Shown: positions 20,497-32,324, counted from the stretch's first letter. The stretch: 64,000 bases of DNA from Hippasteria phrygiana (GCA_037893225.1 JAZGUH010000615.1:124001-188000), one strand, 5' to 3'. Numbers and translations: made by a program. Notes: a model not told the origin generated them from the letters alone.

Positions 20497-21320
20497 AAGT
20501 CAGAATGCAATCCAAGTCTGATCCCTCAACATGCGACTCCAATCAGACGCAAGTCTGTCTCTTAAAGTCAAACACATGTGTTCGCACAGTTTTCCCCGGC
20601 ACAGTTCACGAACACTTTTGTGTTCACACAATATCATGCTTTATTAGTAAATTGCGTTGTCCTGCAGGCACTCACAACAGTTTCCAGTTGGCATTAATTT
20701 GGCGGACCATTCGCAGCCGAGCATGCACCCCATTGAGTCTACATCTCACGTGTTGTGTGACAAAGGACAGGCCGTTCTAGAGTTGGTTTCCGGATGGCCT
20801 CGCTGACTAAGAACATGAGTTAATCCGCTAAGTCCTGCAGAGTCAGGCGGAGCCAATTTACTCCCAGCTGTGTCCCTGGGCGACCCCGGGAATAAGCGAC
20901 TCGGGGTCGTCATGTTTCCCTGGCTGGATTAGAAGCCGAGATCACGAAGGCGGTACGGGATTAACGTAAAGTGATCACAGGATTTTTCTGGGGATTATAT
21001 TTCTGGGGAAGATGGCTTATAACCTGCCACGTGTAGTGGCAACCATTCATATGAAAAGGAAACAACTACTTTTTTTGGCACAGATGCTCTTACAATTTTC
21101 AAATGACTAACTTTAAATGTGCCAGAGTGTGGTAAGCGAGACATACTTTTACGACAGCCAATGGATGCACCAGTGGTTCACCTGGACGAACAGCTTTTTG
21201 CTTGCAGAAAACGTACAAGCCCTTTTTGTGAAGTAATCTGACCTCTGATGATTAAAACCTTAATATCCCTCCCCAAATAGTGAGTGAAGTAATTATTATA
21301 GGTTTAGACTGCAAAGTTTG
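20497..21320. other. Sequence without recognised features
   Basis: No repeat end, RNA box or exon recognised. A 91-codon frame at 20505 has no known family. Confidence 0.45.
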
Positions 21321-21426
21321 GTGGAAGTGCCGTGGCCTAGTGGTTTGGAGCACTGAATTCGTGGTCTGCGGGTAATTCTGCAAGTTGTGGGTTCGAGCCC
21401 AGTCCTGGGCTATAGCACTTCCACGC
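21321..21426 (+). mobile_element. tRNA-like SINE head with paired ends
   Basis: It opens with GTGGAAGTGC and closes with its exact complement GCACTTCCAC, like an extended acceptor stem. An A box matches consensus (TGGCCTAGTGG) and a B box matches (GGTTCGAGCCC). The spacing is too long for a normal tRNA and the stem is 10 bp rather than 7, so this is a SINE head or tRNA-derived hairpin rather than an intact tRNA. No 3' tail family was recognised downstream. Confidence 0.7.
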
Positions 21427-22261
21427 CTAATATGTGTGAGGGGCTGGTTCTTCCACACTTTCCTCTGTAGCCTACACCTCGAGTGGCCCTTGGCCTTGTG
21501 ATGGGCGACTTGCATAAAAAAAAGGGAGCGGACAGGCAGTTTTTAAACTTTGCTGGGCCTGAACCAGTTTCTGAATCCCAATTCCACCGAAAGATATTTC
21601 ATGAGAAGAGACCACGGCAACGCTTGAGGGCATCACTGGAAAAAAAAACTTATTACCACATGCAATTGACTTCCTTGAAAATACTAATCCGTCTTTCATA
21701 TGGTCAGGCCAAGGCTTGAGATTCCTAATCCCAGCCCACCACAGAAAACCCACAACCCAAGGGCTATTTTCAGCCTGACCCAACCTGACCCCTTTCTTAT
21801 GCCACAGAACCCTCCTTCTGACCTCTGACACCTCCCACGATTCATCATTTTAGTCATTCCCGCCCGCTAAGGGGGCTCTGATCGGAGACCCAACCTCATT
21901 TTGCCCCGGTATAGAAACCTTCCTTTTTGGGTGAAAAGTTAAAATTAGGCAAACATGATGTGAGTCAGAAATCCTGAAAAATCGGAGACCAGACTGTGGT
22001 TTTTCTAATTGGATTTGTCAACTGCATTTCACTGCTTGAAAGCCCAGTGTGTCAATAATTTAGTCTGGCGGCAGGCATCAGATTTTCGATGTCTTCAACT
22101 AATCCCAAAACCCATGTGCTTTATATTTATTGATCCCTGATATCCCAAACAGGGTATTTAACCAATTCTGTCTGGTTGCATGCCTATCCAGTGGGGGGAC
22201 AAGGGGGGGAACTTAAGGCGTCATAAAAAAATATAAAAATAGTGTTTTTAAAACGGTTTTA
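21427..22261. other. Sequence without recognised features
   Basis: The 119-codon minus frame at 21472-21831 and the plus frame at 21483 overlap and resemble nothing known. No structural repeat was recognised. Confidence 0.45.
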
Positions 22262-22961
22262 AAGCCGTGTCCGCACTAGACTTTAAAAAAAAAAGTTTTA
22301 TCGAGACAATGGTAAAAGGAAAAATTTTCAAATGTGACCACTGTCCGCACTTGGACTTTCAAAACAGGAAAATGTTACCGAGACCGTGGTAGAAGTAACC
22401 GAGCTGTCAATATAACGACTCATGAGGGCGCTTTGGGTGACCTTTCTAAATTGACCCGATTGACCCGAAACACACGCGCATTTTCATTCTATAGGCCGAT
22501 GTGTACACGTTGACGTCTTTCATTATTATCTGGGAATGATGCACTGGTAGCACCAATCAAACTTCCGACTTTATCAATAGTAATATCTGCCATGATTGAG
22601 ACCAAAAGAGGAACAACGCACTGAAATTTAGAAACTTGCCACATATGCGCCGCAGCGCGGTGAAACAATGCAAAGCGCATGCGTGGTGTCCCTGTGTGGC
22701 ATGACCTCACGCTCGGGCCGGATGTACACTTTCCTGAGCCGCATTTACCGACTCGCACTGTCCGCACTGGACTTATCGTCTCGGGAAAAGTTACCTGGTC
22801 AGTTTTCCTGGGCAGCAGTTGCCCAGTAGAAGTAACCGCTGGACTCAGGAAAAGTAACTGAGAGGAAAACGTCCTAGGCTGTCCGCACTGGACTTAAAAT
22901 GGGAAAAGTACCCATCGTCTCGGTAAGTTTTACCAAAATAAGACCAGTGCGGACAGGGCTT
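22262..22961 (-). mobile_element. Short DNA transposon, TGTCCGCACT family, copy 2
   Basis: AAGCCGTGTCCGCACTAG at the left and CCAGTGCGGACAGGGCTT at the right. It is inverted relative to 444-1119. On the minus strand the shared frame starts at 22593 and reads MADITIDKVGSLIGA before diverging. It keeps about 25 bp after the shared frame that copies 1 and 3 lack (near 22520-22548), so it may be nearest the ancestral sequence there. Non-autonomous. Confidence 0.82.
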
Positions 22962-23017
22962 ATGACAGTTTAGATACTGTTTGCCCTCCATGGCACAAAA
23001 AGCTGGATACGCTACTA

Positions 23018-23178
23018 GGGTGCTGGTATGCCAATACGGGCCTGTGCAGCTAAACGTAACGCACACAATAGGCACACAATGGATTGAATATGTGCAGGAA
23101 TGCGCATATAGATGACAACCGGCCACGTGGTCTTTTTCAAACCGTGGCTATGGTCATCATCCGTATTCAATGGTTTAA
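23018..23178. mobile_element. piggyBac-like MITE, copy 5
   Basis: Contains the family core: GGTGCTGGTATGCCAATACG, ACACAATGGATTGAATATG, GAATGCGCATATAGATGAC and a closing ATTCAATGGTTTAA. The left TTAA end is not preserved, so the left boundary is approximate. Confidence 0.7.
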
Positions 23179-23689
23179 TAATAATATAATGCACACTACT
23201 CCGCAAAGTCGCACATTATTTAGATCACGTAAGGCCAGGTTAGATTAGAGAAATCTTTGTGTTGACGCGGGGTGGAAAATAAGCAATATTTTTAAATTGA
23301 ATATTTAAAATCCTACGCCAATACTGCGATTGGTTCCACCCCATGTCGAACTCAGCTCTGCTCTAGATCAGGCCTTAAGATTTCTCGCCCCAGGTTGAAA
23401 GTCTCACCCTAGGTTGAAAAGGGTCGAGTCAAACGAGTAAGGTTTGAGCTTCAGGCCTTGTCAGCCGAAGAACAAAACCCCTCACGCGAAGCAACCGGTT
23501 TGCTGATGCAGCACCGCTATTTAGAAATCTGTCAGGTGCAAAACTGAGACAATAACCATAAACAAATATGACAGGCAGTAGATTTAAGACAAGGTGCTGC
23601 ACAATAAATGAGTAGCTTTAAAAAGATAAAACCCCTAACAGAGAACCCAGTGTACAAAGCCTGCAGGATCAATCAGGAAAATATTTTAC
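23179..23689. other. Sequence without recognised features
   Basis: Half a kilobase of ordinary-looking sequence between two repeats; no exon, RNA or repeat end recognised. Confidence 0.45.
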
Positions 23690-24330
23690 CTTAAAAAAAC
23701 CTAACAATCCCCATCCAGCCAAACTCCAACACCAGGTTTCGTTGGAATTTGACGGGTTAGGTACTGTGTACTTTTGATGTGGTGTTGGATTTTGTTGGAT
23801 TTTGACGGGATGGGTACTGTAGCTGCACAGTAACATTGTTGGGTTTTGACTGATTGGGGAAGGTTTGTTCGAGCAATGGCTACATATAGAGCTCTGGTGT
23901 TGGGATGTGTGGCTGTATGTTTTGTTTTGTTTGACATGCACTGAACAATGGGGTACTGAGGTAGAACAAACAGTGGAATCAACAGCTTGTATGGTGTCTT
24001 ACATAATACTTCTAAGGAACACATACATTGAATAATGTATGTTGCATAATTAGGGCTTGAATATTTTGCACATGAATACAGTTGTTGGATTTTGATGGGA
24101 TGGGTAGGCCTACTGTATGTCCCCATTGTTCATGCTGTGCATTTGGCCAAGTGTACCCACTCAATCAAAACCCAACAGCTAAGGGGGTGTTGGAGTTTGA
24201 CGGGTTGTGTACTGTTATGGCAAGTGGACTGTTGGAGTTTGACGGGTTGGGTATTGTTAACCAGCAACAATCAAACATGGTGTTGGAATTTGACGGGTTG
24301 AGGAAGGTTTCTAGTGAAAATGCTTAGGGA
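23690..24330. repeat. Cluster of GTTGGATTTTGACGGG words
   Basis: At least seven spaced occurrences of TTGGARTTTGACGGGTTGGG or close variants occur on the plus strand (for example near 23740, 23795, 24085, 24195, 24235 and 24280), plus complements such as CCAACACC and AACCCAACAG. The spacing is irregular, so it is not a simple tandem array. A related vocabulary (TTGGATTTTGTTGGATTTGGCAGGG) appears at 61870-62160 and 62770-63090. Confidence 0.65.
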
Positions 24331-24854
24331 GTTGAAAAATCATCCCCCGAGTTCACTACAAAAGCAATGCAGGCAATGACCTCCATGTACATTATCCAAC
24401 CATCCTAAAAAGTACCAAGACAACAGCCCCCACGTCCGATCGTTATTTCGCAATTATCTCTCAGATCAAACCACGTACTGTGTATTTTCCTAGGCATCTC
24501 CAAATTGAAAAACTTGCCACCGGGGCAGTGTTTGTGTGACCATAGTTGGTCGGTCAGAGGGCTGGCTGGGGGCCCATGTTTAGGTGTGAAAAAGATGGGT
24601 TGATAAATGAACTGACGACAAAATAAGTGTCCGAGACGGAAATACCTGTGGTTTGAATTGGAATGGTACTCTGATACCCAGTTTAACTGACTGGTAGTAA
24701 ATCTGAACAGTGTAGTTTACAAATTTATGGCAAATTTGTGTATTTATCTTATGCCCGTGGATAACCTCTTCATAACACAGGCACAGATTCCAAAGAGATG
24801 ATTCTCTGAAGAAGATGAGGGAAAGTCATTTTGACAAGAGAGATAAATGCCTCA

Positions 24855-24984
24855 GACAATATTAAAGACACACCCAATGCAAGTTCACAAAACCACATCA
24901 GTGTTTGTGTCATGCAAAAGACAATATTAAAGACACACCCAATGCAAGTTCACAAAACCACATCAGTGTTTGTGTCATGCAAAA
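24855..24984. repeat. Exact 65-bp tandem duplication
   Basis: Two head-to-tail copies of a 65-bp unit starting GACAATATTAAAGACACACC and ending GTGTCATGCAAAA appear identical. It is flanked by unique sequence. No gene is affected as far as can be seen. Confidence 0.92.
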
Positions 24985-25377
24985 ACTATCTTATAGTTGT
25001 AATTTTGTGTCATGGTATTGGGCGGTACCCCTTCCCTGCCACGCATCATCCCTCAATGGGTCAAACCATATTTTGACTGGTACCCACAAAATCCAAGATT
25101 CAGAAAATGCAATTTTTGGTTCATGGTGAAGCACTGCAACGGTGGTCCTCAAGTCTTAGGTTCCAATCCCTTCTTACTAAAAATTTGTCTCAAGTAGGTT
25201 ACAGATTTGAAGATAAAATCCAGTATCTTAAAAAAAAAAAAAAAAACAGATCGCACAGCAAAACTACCCATGAGATTTAAAGACATCATAAGAACATGAG
25301 TAAAGTGGAATTCGAACCCAGGCCATTCAAAAGGCAGGAGAATGTTCTTAATAAAGTTACCAATACTTGTTAAATCT

Positions 25378-25578
25378 GGGTTGTTCTAAAACCCCCTTGA
25401 CCCCCACGACCCCTCGACTTAGGCTCATAAACGAAGCACACACATACGACATGCATTGCGAAACAGTTTGTACATTTTACTGGTTAATTGTGCGTATGTG
25501 TGTGCTTCGTTTATGAACGTAAGTCGAGGGGTTGTGGGTCGTGGGTCGTGGGGGTCGAGGGGGGTTTTAGAACAACCC
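25378..25578. mobile_element. Foldback element with GGGTTGTTCTAAAAC ends
   Basis: Arms of about 80 bp pair: GGGTTGTTCTAAAACCCCC at the left with the complement of the right end GGGTTTTAGAACAACCC; inner CATAAACGAAGCACACACAT also pairs. The loop is about 35-40 nt around 25463-25497. The right arm has an extra GTGGGTC. Outside the arms, GTTAAATCTGGG (left) and GTTAAATCCGGG (right) look like a direct repeat. Non-coding. Confidence 0.88.
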
Positions 25579-26462
25579 GTTAAATCCGGGTTCTAATGTG
25601 CTAGAGTAATGCTGGCATATGAAACACTTTATCCTAAAAAATTCAGAAGATTTTCAACAACAATACATGCACTTGCACCCACCAATGGGTTATCTGGAGC
25701 CGGCCTGGTCTTGGCAAAACTGGGACAACACTTTGGTAGCTAAACGTAGAAACAGTTTGGGCAAAACAGAAAAACAGATGTGTCTTGTATTTCACTACAT
25801 GCCATTACATGTATATCCTTTATTGTGTACTTCTGTAAATACATTATTACCGCCCGTCTCTTACACAACCATTCTCCTTTCAGTCACGTTCACCAACTGC
25901 TGCCAAAAGGTGGCCCAAATAATTTTCTCCTGAAATCAGAAATCTTACGCTTCACAATCGTATTGGCTGCACGCTGTCAATCAACACATTCCATCCGTGT
26001 TGGTAACAAACATATATACACACAGACGTATAAATTCCCTTCTTTTCTTTGAACCAAACTTATGAATTCACGACAAGATCTGGTTCATCGCAAGCACCGC
26101 TCACGAACCGATAACAGTAACTCTTTCCTCCAACATGACCAAAGATCAGGCCTCCGAAGTTGACCCCAGTGACCAAGAGGTCGCTGACCCGGTAAACAAA
26201 GCTTAGCAAGTTATTCCGAGAGGTAACAGGGTTCACTTTTGTACAGTTACCACCAGAGCCCTAAAATTGGGTTTCTATTTTGTCTTTGGTTGGGACCAGG
26301 GATACAATTCAATCAACTGCCTGTCAGAAACCTGGGTGTCTTTTAGTGAGTTATCAGTGCTGAAACAACTGTAATAAACATTGAATAATTTATCTCCATT
26401 TTCCATTATGGACACAAGAAAGTTAAATGTGCATTTTTAGCAGTAATTAGAAGCAATTTTTT
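25579..26462. other. Sequence without recognised features
   Basis: Two overlapping frames of 104 and 90 codons near 25619-26052 match no family. No repeat ends recognised. Confidence 0.45.
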
Positions 26463-26920
26463 AAAGCCGTGTTTGCACTTGATTTCTTTGAGGATGATTT
26501 CACCGAGATGATGGTAAAAAGAAAAATGGTTAAATATTACCCCTGTTCACACTTGGGCTTTCAAGACCCTGGTAGAAGTAACCAAACTGGCAGTATAATG
26601 ACTCATGAGGGCGATTTCCATGACATTTCAACATTGACCCGATTACCCCAAAGCGCACGTGCATTACATTTTTATTCTTCGCAACATCGTAAAATACGGC
26701 ATTGACGTCCATGTTTACCATCTGTGAATGAGGCAATCAAACTTCCAACAGCATCAATAATATCTGCCATGATTGTGATCAAAAGATGAACAACGCAGGA
26801 TTGCCACGTGCGACTGTACCATGGTGAGGTAATGCATGCGTGATGCCCCTGTGTAGTACAACTCTATGACCTCGCATCCAGACCGGATGTCTTGGGACCA
26901 AGCACTGACTAGTCTAGCCA
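26463..26920 (-). mobile_element. Decayed TGTCCGCACT-family element, copy 4
   Basis: Begins AAAGCCGTGTTTGCACTTG and follows the family order: GAGATGATGGTAAAA, CAGTATAATGACTCATGAGG, TTGACCCGATTACCC. The minus-strand start of the shared frame is at 26770 and reads MADIIDAVGSLIA. The right end is eroded and ends before a CTAGTCTAGCCACGGACTC block that also occurs at about 36766. Confidence 0.65.
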
Positions 26921-27680
26921 CGGACTCCTCGGTTTGTCTCAGTTTATCCAATAGCACTCTGCAGCTCCATGTATGAGTGATTAATCAGAAGTTGAGGTCA
27001 AATTTTTCAAAAGTATTTTGGTCATTCCAGAACAGAAAACTCTGCTGTCCTCTTTAGAAGCAATCAATATGTCATGTGTGACTTGTTAAAAAAAAAAATC
27101 AGTACTCTTAAAAACATTTCCGTAATCGCAAGGCATTTTAAATACCAACTCACATGGGGTGCAACCAATTTTGGGAGGAATTTTCAACCTTGTATGATCA
27201 AGTTATTATGAAACAATTGTATGGCAGCCTAATAATACCAAAACATGAAATACTCATATCATTCACATTTTCAGATAAAACTGTTCACCAACTGTAGGTT
27301 CAAAAGTCAATTCCTGACACCAACTACATGCTCATTCTTGGTCAGGTTCTAATGCTCCCATTTTACGCAAGGGCAATAAACAAACTCAAATCTTCCCAAA
27401 TACACACAAACCACCCAAGATATTTCCAACATCGCACTCGCTGTAAAAAGAAAAGAAAAAAAGTAAACCAGCTGTGAAGTCCCGATGACAAAAATGGGAT
27501 AACTTCAGGTGAATAACTTGTGCAGCCAAACCAAAGGAATGTCAGTTTAAAAAAAAAAAAACCTTCAATATGCTGGGGGCCCAAATGTCTGACAGTGCGC
27601 AACATAGTTGAATTTACATCAGAATTTACTAATACAATATTCCATCATGTTTTTAATTAAATTTTCTAATGAACAAAAGA
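26921..27680. other. Sequence without recognised features
   Basis: AT-rich, with short A and T runs. The 80-codon minus frame at 27363 has no recognised family. Confidence 0.45.
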
Positions 27681-27900
27681 AAGAAAACTGGCAGGAGCGA
27701 GATTTGAATCTGTGACCTCTGGAATAATATCGTACCCCAGTACTCTACCGACTGAGTCGCCCAATTGTTGGCTGTCTCCCAAATTTTGCGGAGATCGCAG
27801 GTTCAAATCCCACTCCTGTCAGTTTTCTTTGTTCACTTTGAAAATTCACACAAATTACCTGGTCAGTTTCCCTTGTGGTTTGTGTGACGATACGTTTCAT
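27681..27900. mobile_element. Inverted SINE dimer
   Basis: The left half is a minus-oriented tRNA-derived head (AACTGGCAGGAGCGAGATTT, GAATCTGTGACCTCTGG). The right half is plus-oriented (GATCGCAGGTTCAAATCCCA, then CCTGTCAGTTTTCTTTG, and the tail CTGGTCAGTTTCCCTTGTGG). The two heads face each other. This suggests insertion of one SINE into another or a palindromic rearrangement. Confidence 0.78.
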
Positions 27901-28607
27901 AATTGTCAAGAATTATACATTGAGGAATACACTGACAGATATGACATTGATGGACTGAACATTTTTGTCTGTTTTGTAAGTTTTAAAATCGAAGTTTTGT
28001 AAGTTTTTTTAATCGAAGATTTTGATAAGCCATTACAAGCAATCAACCTTTTTCCTTTCGTCTCAAAAGCCAGTTCACTGTACATCTCACAAGTCTAAAG
28101 GATTTATCGAATTACACTTTTTTTCCCCAAAAAACATTGCCAAGCCGAATCACGTCGGTTGCTGTTTTTTTCACTAGCCTGCTGGACACCTTTAGAAATA
28201 CAATTTACAAGCCCGTAGCTATTTTCGTTTGTGCTTGTATGCGAAGCTCTTAATTCCATTAGTTCATTAATAAAATCTTCTGTGCAAAGGAGTTTTGGAA
28301 ATTTTAAAGGCGGGGACACAATCCGGTATGACAAACCCAAAACTGTGTCACTGCATATCTGATTGGTTATTTCAGCGCAATCCATTTCCCCGAAGGCAAT
28401 AGTGTTAACAACATCTAAAGTACAAACAGAGGTCGGGTCAATGACCTTTCTAAGAAGCGACCTTGATGAATCACGTCAAGTTAATTGGTCATCCCATTTT
28501 CTCTCAATGGCCTTGTATCATGCAACAGACACAGCATATGCAATCGATATTTTGCAGCGGATGGAAAATCCTTCATAATGGACTACCCCAACTTTGTTCC
28601 AAGTCCA

Positions 28608-28641
<34 letters not shown>

Positions 28642-29639
28642 AGGGCTGTCCAGAGGAAGATCTTGGATTTTTTAGAAAAGGGGTGCAATTTTTTAAGCAA
28701 AGCTAATAACCTGTAGAATTAAATTTTCATAAGACTTTGAGTTTAACACGCCGAAACCCAATTTCATAGGGTCACTAAGAACACAATTTTCTGCTAACCG
28801 CACCTTCACCCATTTCAAGAACGTAAGCCCTCACAGCAATGAGCATAGCAGCTTCAGAAGATGATTTGGTTTCAAAAACTCCAGCAATGATCGAAATCTC
28901 CACGCATGCACAAGACTAGCCCTGTGAAATAAGCTTCACAAAAATGTTCCGCTAGTGGCAAAACATCAAACTGTTAAGAAACTCCATGAAATTATCTCCA
29001 CAACTCTAGGTCATGAGACTTCGCTGAATGAACCACTGAACTGTTTGCCAACTAATTTCAAAATAAAAAAAACATGTCGGCCATTATGACTTTATGCACA
29101 AATATCCGTAACACGGCCAAAGACGCGCAAAATAACATCACGTTTCAGGGAAACTACACAAACTGTATGTGGACATTCAATATCCAATTATATCTGATTA
29201 GGAAGTTGAACAAGATCAAGGCTGTCAAGTTTGTAATGACTTCCAAATGATCAAAAATTGTAAACACGCTTTGAACTTTATTTACCCCCAAAGTACAGTG
29301 TAACTACATCCAAGCAGGAATAAGAAAATTACGTACATGTATTTACTACCAGAGCAGCAAGTTTCTAAAGGACTTGAAGTCCGGGAATCACATAAAAATG
29401 ACCTTTTTTATTTGTTCCTTATTGCTTTTCCAATTTCTCGGCCAAATAAAACAACCATAAATGTAACAATCAAAAAGAAAACAAAATATTAGCTTTTGCC
29501 CCTCGGGCATTTTAATCAGCACTAACTTCTGCCGCATACATAGTACATCATTTTTGTAGCGATTGTACGTTCCCATGTACAGAAAGAAGGGGAGCGACTC
29601 TCGTAGCACACATTGTAATACACCAACTCCGGACTTAAG
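27901..29639. other. Sequence with a long A run
   Basis: A nearly pure A tract lies at about 28613-28640; it could be the tail of a retroposed sequence, but no source gene or SINE head is recognised beside it. Frames around it are lysine runs. Nothing else is recognised. Confidence 0.45.
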
Positions 29640-29900
29640 TTTTGGAAGCGCAGCCATCAGAAAGTGGCTGCAAATATCTACCTGTCCTTTCACGGCGCTT
29701 GTGTCCTTGAGCAAGGCGCTTTATCACAATTACTTCTCTCCACCCAGGAGCAGAAATGGCACCCCAGCGAGAGTTGGGGAGTCACCTGCGATGGACTGGC
29801 ATCCTGTCCAGTGGGAATAGAAATATTCTCAGTCCTCCAGCGCGAAGGAAACAAGATACAGACATCGGTCCAATGAGCAATATTGGCTTGAGACAGACTT
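29640..29900. mobile_element. Possible L2/CR1-like LINE 3' tail fragment
   Basis: The block GTGTCCTTGAGCAAGGCGCT, an intervening CACCCAGGAGCAGAAATGG, and GCGATGGACTGGCATCCTGT resemble the 3' untranslated signatures of L2-clade LINEs and the SINEs that use their tails, recalled from general knowledge of such repeats. No reverse transcriptase frame is adjacent. Orientation relative to a parent element cannot be shown. Confidence 0.5.
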
Positions 29901-30899
29901 TGTACTTTCAGACAAACCTCACATTTCCAAGGTGTGGTCGTGTCATTTGGTGAACTACTTTTTAAAACATCCTGAAAAGAGATTTTCAAGGACATATGCT
30001 CCGTTGCCAAGGTAACACAATATTGTTGATTGATTATGACCTTTCTCAAAATTGAGGAGTGACCTTTCTCTAACTGAGGAATAACCCGTCTTTAACCACT
30101 GCTGACAAGTTTGCGCACTAGTGCTGCGGTTTGATGCTAACACATCCCGACTTCAAACTTTCTTCAGTTGCGTGCAGAGAGTTCCTCATCCACTTTCCAC
30201 TACTTACTACCAGCTGTTTAGGAAATTTGAATTAGCTTTTTTCGGCAAAGAGTGCCTTATTTTAGAGACTCGGCTAACCAAAAATGGTCCAACATGACTG
30301 TAGCCCCCTACCCACCCTACCGATGGTGCCAGATCCTGATCTAATTATAAGCTCAGAACACATTTTACATTTTCAGTCTTGAAGGATTCTTCCGTGTTCC
30401 AAGGAAAATTCTGAGCACACTCTACCGTACCACGTGAACATTCTCGTCCATTATAACTGAAAGAAAAATTCTGGATAAATTGAAGAAAACTTTTCTAAGG
30501 CATGATTTCAAATCCTTCAAGGCCAGAATTTCAGACTGGAATTTCTCAGTGGCTCACATTAATACCGCCCTCTATTGGCAGCCGACGTACATAGCACAAT
30601 GTGCTCCTAGAAAACAAATACAAAATTCTAGTCTTGAATCCAGCCTATTATGCTTCCAAATTAGACAACGAAATAAAACTGGTATATACATTCACATGTA
30701 AGGATAATCCAAGATTCACAGGTGTCAGACTAGCATTAAAACTAGCGGGCAGGAGTCTTGACAGGAACCATGTCCCTGGTAGGCAAGACAACACTGTTAT
30801 TGAATGCCTACATCTGAGTATTTTACTGCCCACTAAACCCGTTTTTAATGCTGTAAGTTGGGCCCCATGGGAAGCCAGCTGCGTCACTTTACAACACTT
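29901..30899. other. Sequence with overlapping unrecognised frames
   Basis: Frames at 30601-31005 (plus, 134 codons) and 30648-31082 (minus, 144 codons) overlap and extend into the next repeat. I do not recognise any domain in either. Confidence 0.4.
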
Positions 30900-31352
30900 T
30901 GTGACCCGCTCTGGAAAAAGGTATATTATGTCGCAAAATATGAAAAATGAGTTTGATGTATGTTTGGAAAGCCCGCAATGTAAGCTTTCATTTGGTACGT
31001 GGTAGAGCTCCAAAGCCCTTTCCATTCTGGAGATATCGCATTGTTGCATATTAATTAGTTCTATGGAGTTCAAATTGCACAACAGAGAAAACAGGCTTTG
31101 AAATAGCTTGTTCTAATACAATGCAATGCAACAATGCACTCTAAAAAGGTTATTTTTTCATTTTATTCACTGAAATCAACATTGTTGTGCACCAAACCTG
31201 AAACTTTAGATATTTAAGATGTCATTAAAAACAAAAAAACAAAAAAACAAAAATGAATTTTGATGAAAAATTTCACCCTCTCAACGTTTAAAGGGCCATT
31301 ACACGTAAATGCATAGCGCGACTTATATCACCTTTTTCTGGAGCGGGTCACA
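30900..31352. mobile_element. MITE with TGTGACCCGCTCTGG ends, copy 2
   Basis: The left end TGTGACCCGCTCTGGAAAAA and the right end TTTTTCTGGAGCGGGTCACA are inverted repeats, related to the ends at 11092-11482. Shared interior: TTATGTCGCAAAATATGAAA. It carries a run of AAAAAACAAAAAAACAAAAA near 31230. Non-coding. Confidence 0.8.
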
Positions 31353-31459
31353 TTTAGGACAAACCCATCCACACACAACTCGATTTTCGGCAAAAGTCAG
31401 TGAGGAAACCGGTATCAAACTTATGAATTTTCTATGAAATGAGAGACCGCCAACATACA

Positions 31460-31582
31460 TGTAGGGCAAGATAGCTCAGTTGGTAGAGCACCGGTACAGT
31501 ATTCCGGAGGTCGGAGATTCAAATCCCGCTTTGAAAATTCATTCAAATGTACCTAGTCAGTTTCCGTGGTGGTTTGAGGAGA
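31460..31582 (+). mobile_element. tRNA-derived SINE, plus orientation
   Basis: A near-perfect A box, TAGCTCAGTTGG, sits in GGGCAAGATAGCTCAGTTGG, followed by GTAGAGCACCGGTACAG and a B box GATTCAAATCC. The tail GAAAATTCATTCAAATGTACC and CTAGTCAGTTTCCGTGGTGG follows directly, as in the other copies. This is the most complete head in the window and shows the family orientation. Confidence 0.88.
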
Positions 31583-32324
31583 AATAGAATCTCCAAGTTA
31601 AAGATCAATAGAGCCAGAACTTTTACAAAGAGAAGAATTTGTTCTCCCCAAGTCGGAGATACAATCTCAGACTCGGGGGTACAAAATTGTAAAATCTTTT
31701 AAAAACAATTTGTACTGGTACCTTCATATTACTTCATAATATGCAATATACATGCAAGAAACTTTGGTTTTCCTGGTTTTTTTTTAAAGAGCACTGTAAT
31801 TCCGGTTTAGTTTACTGGGGTGGGGGCACCAAAGTTCAGAGTTGATCACAGGTCTCACAAAATAGGCTCAGTGAGCGTGCCCAAACGCGCAGGACGAATA
31901 GTGCATGTGGCAGTTCAACTCAGGCGGTCTTAACACAGTTCCGTACAGATGAATTAAATGCTTTTCCCCCCATGATCAATCACTCTCAACATTCGGGATC
32001 TGAGTAAGCACTCACTGCGGATTTGGGTTTTTTTTCTGTGGTACTTCCACCCTAAGTACCTGGAGGAAAGGCATCATTTCCTGGGTGTCAAAAATGTGAA
32101 AAACCTGTGACACATCAGATCGAAAGGAAAACATTTGGACACAAAGATCTAGAAGTGCACACAACACCTCGTTTTCTCAACTGTCCAATCCAATTTTCCC
32201 TCCAGGTAAACCTCTTAATGTCCATAAAAGCCAATCTCAAATTTCAAAAAGTTTGCACTCAAATTTGAAATTGCCCCTCCTCACAGAAAAATAAATATTC
32301 AGAGTGAATAAAGCAACCTCCAGA
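31583..32324. other. Sequence without recognised features
   Basis: No repeat boundary or exon recognised. Confidence 0.45.

Noticed and set aside
23690..24330. CRISPR-like array of short spaced repeats
   Set aside because: Repeat words vary in sequence, orientation and spacing, and the genome is animal-like; no array structure or Cas gene.
28613..28640. Poly(A) tail of a processed pseudogene
   Set aside because: No recognisable coding or SINE sequence precedes it on either side, and no target duplication was found.
31460..31582. Intact tRNA gene
   Set aside because: The A and B boxes are good, but the acceptor stem does not close and the sequence runs straight into the SINE tail found at other copies.
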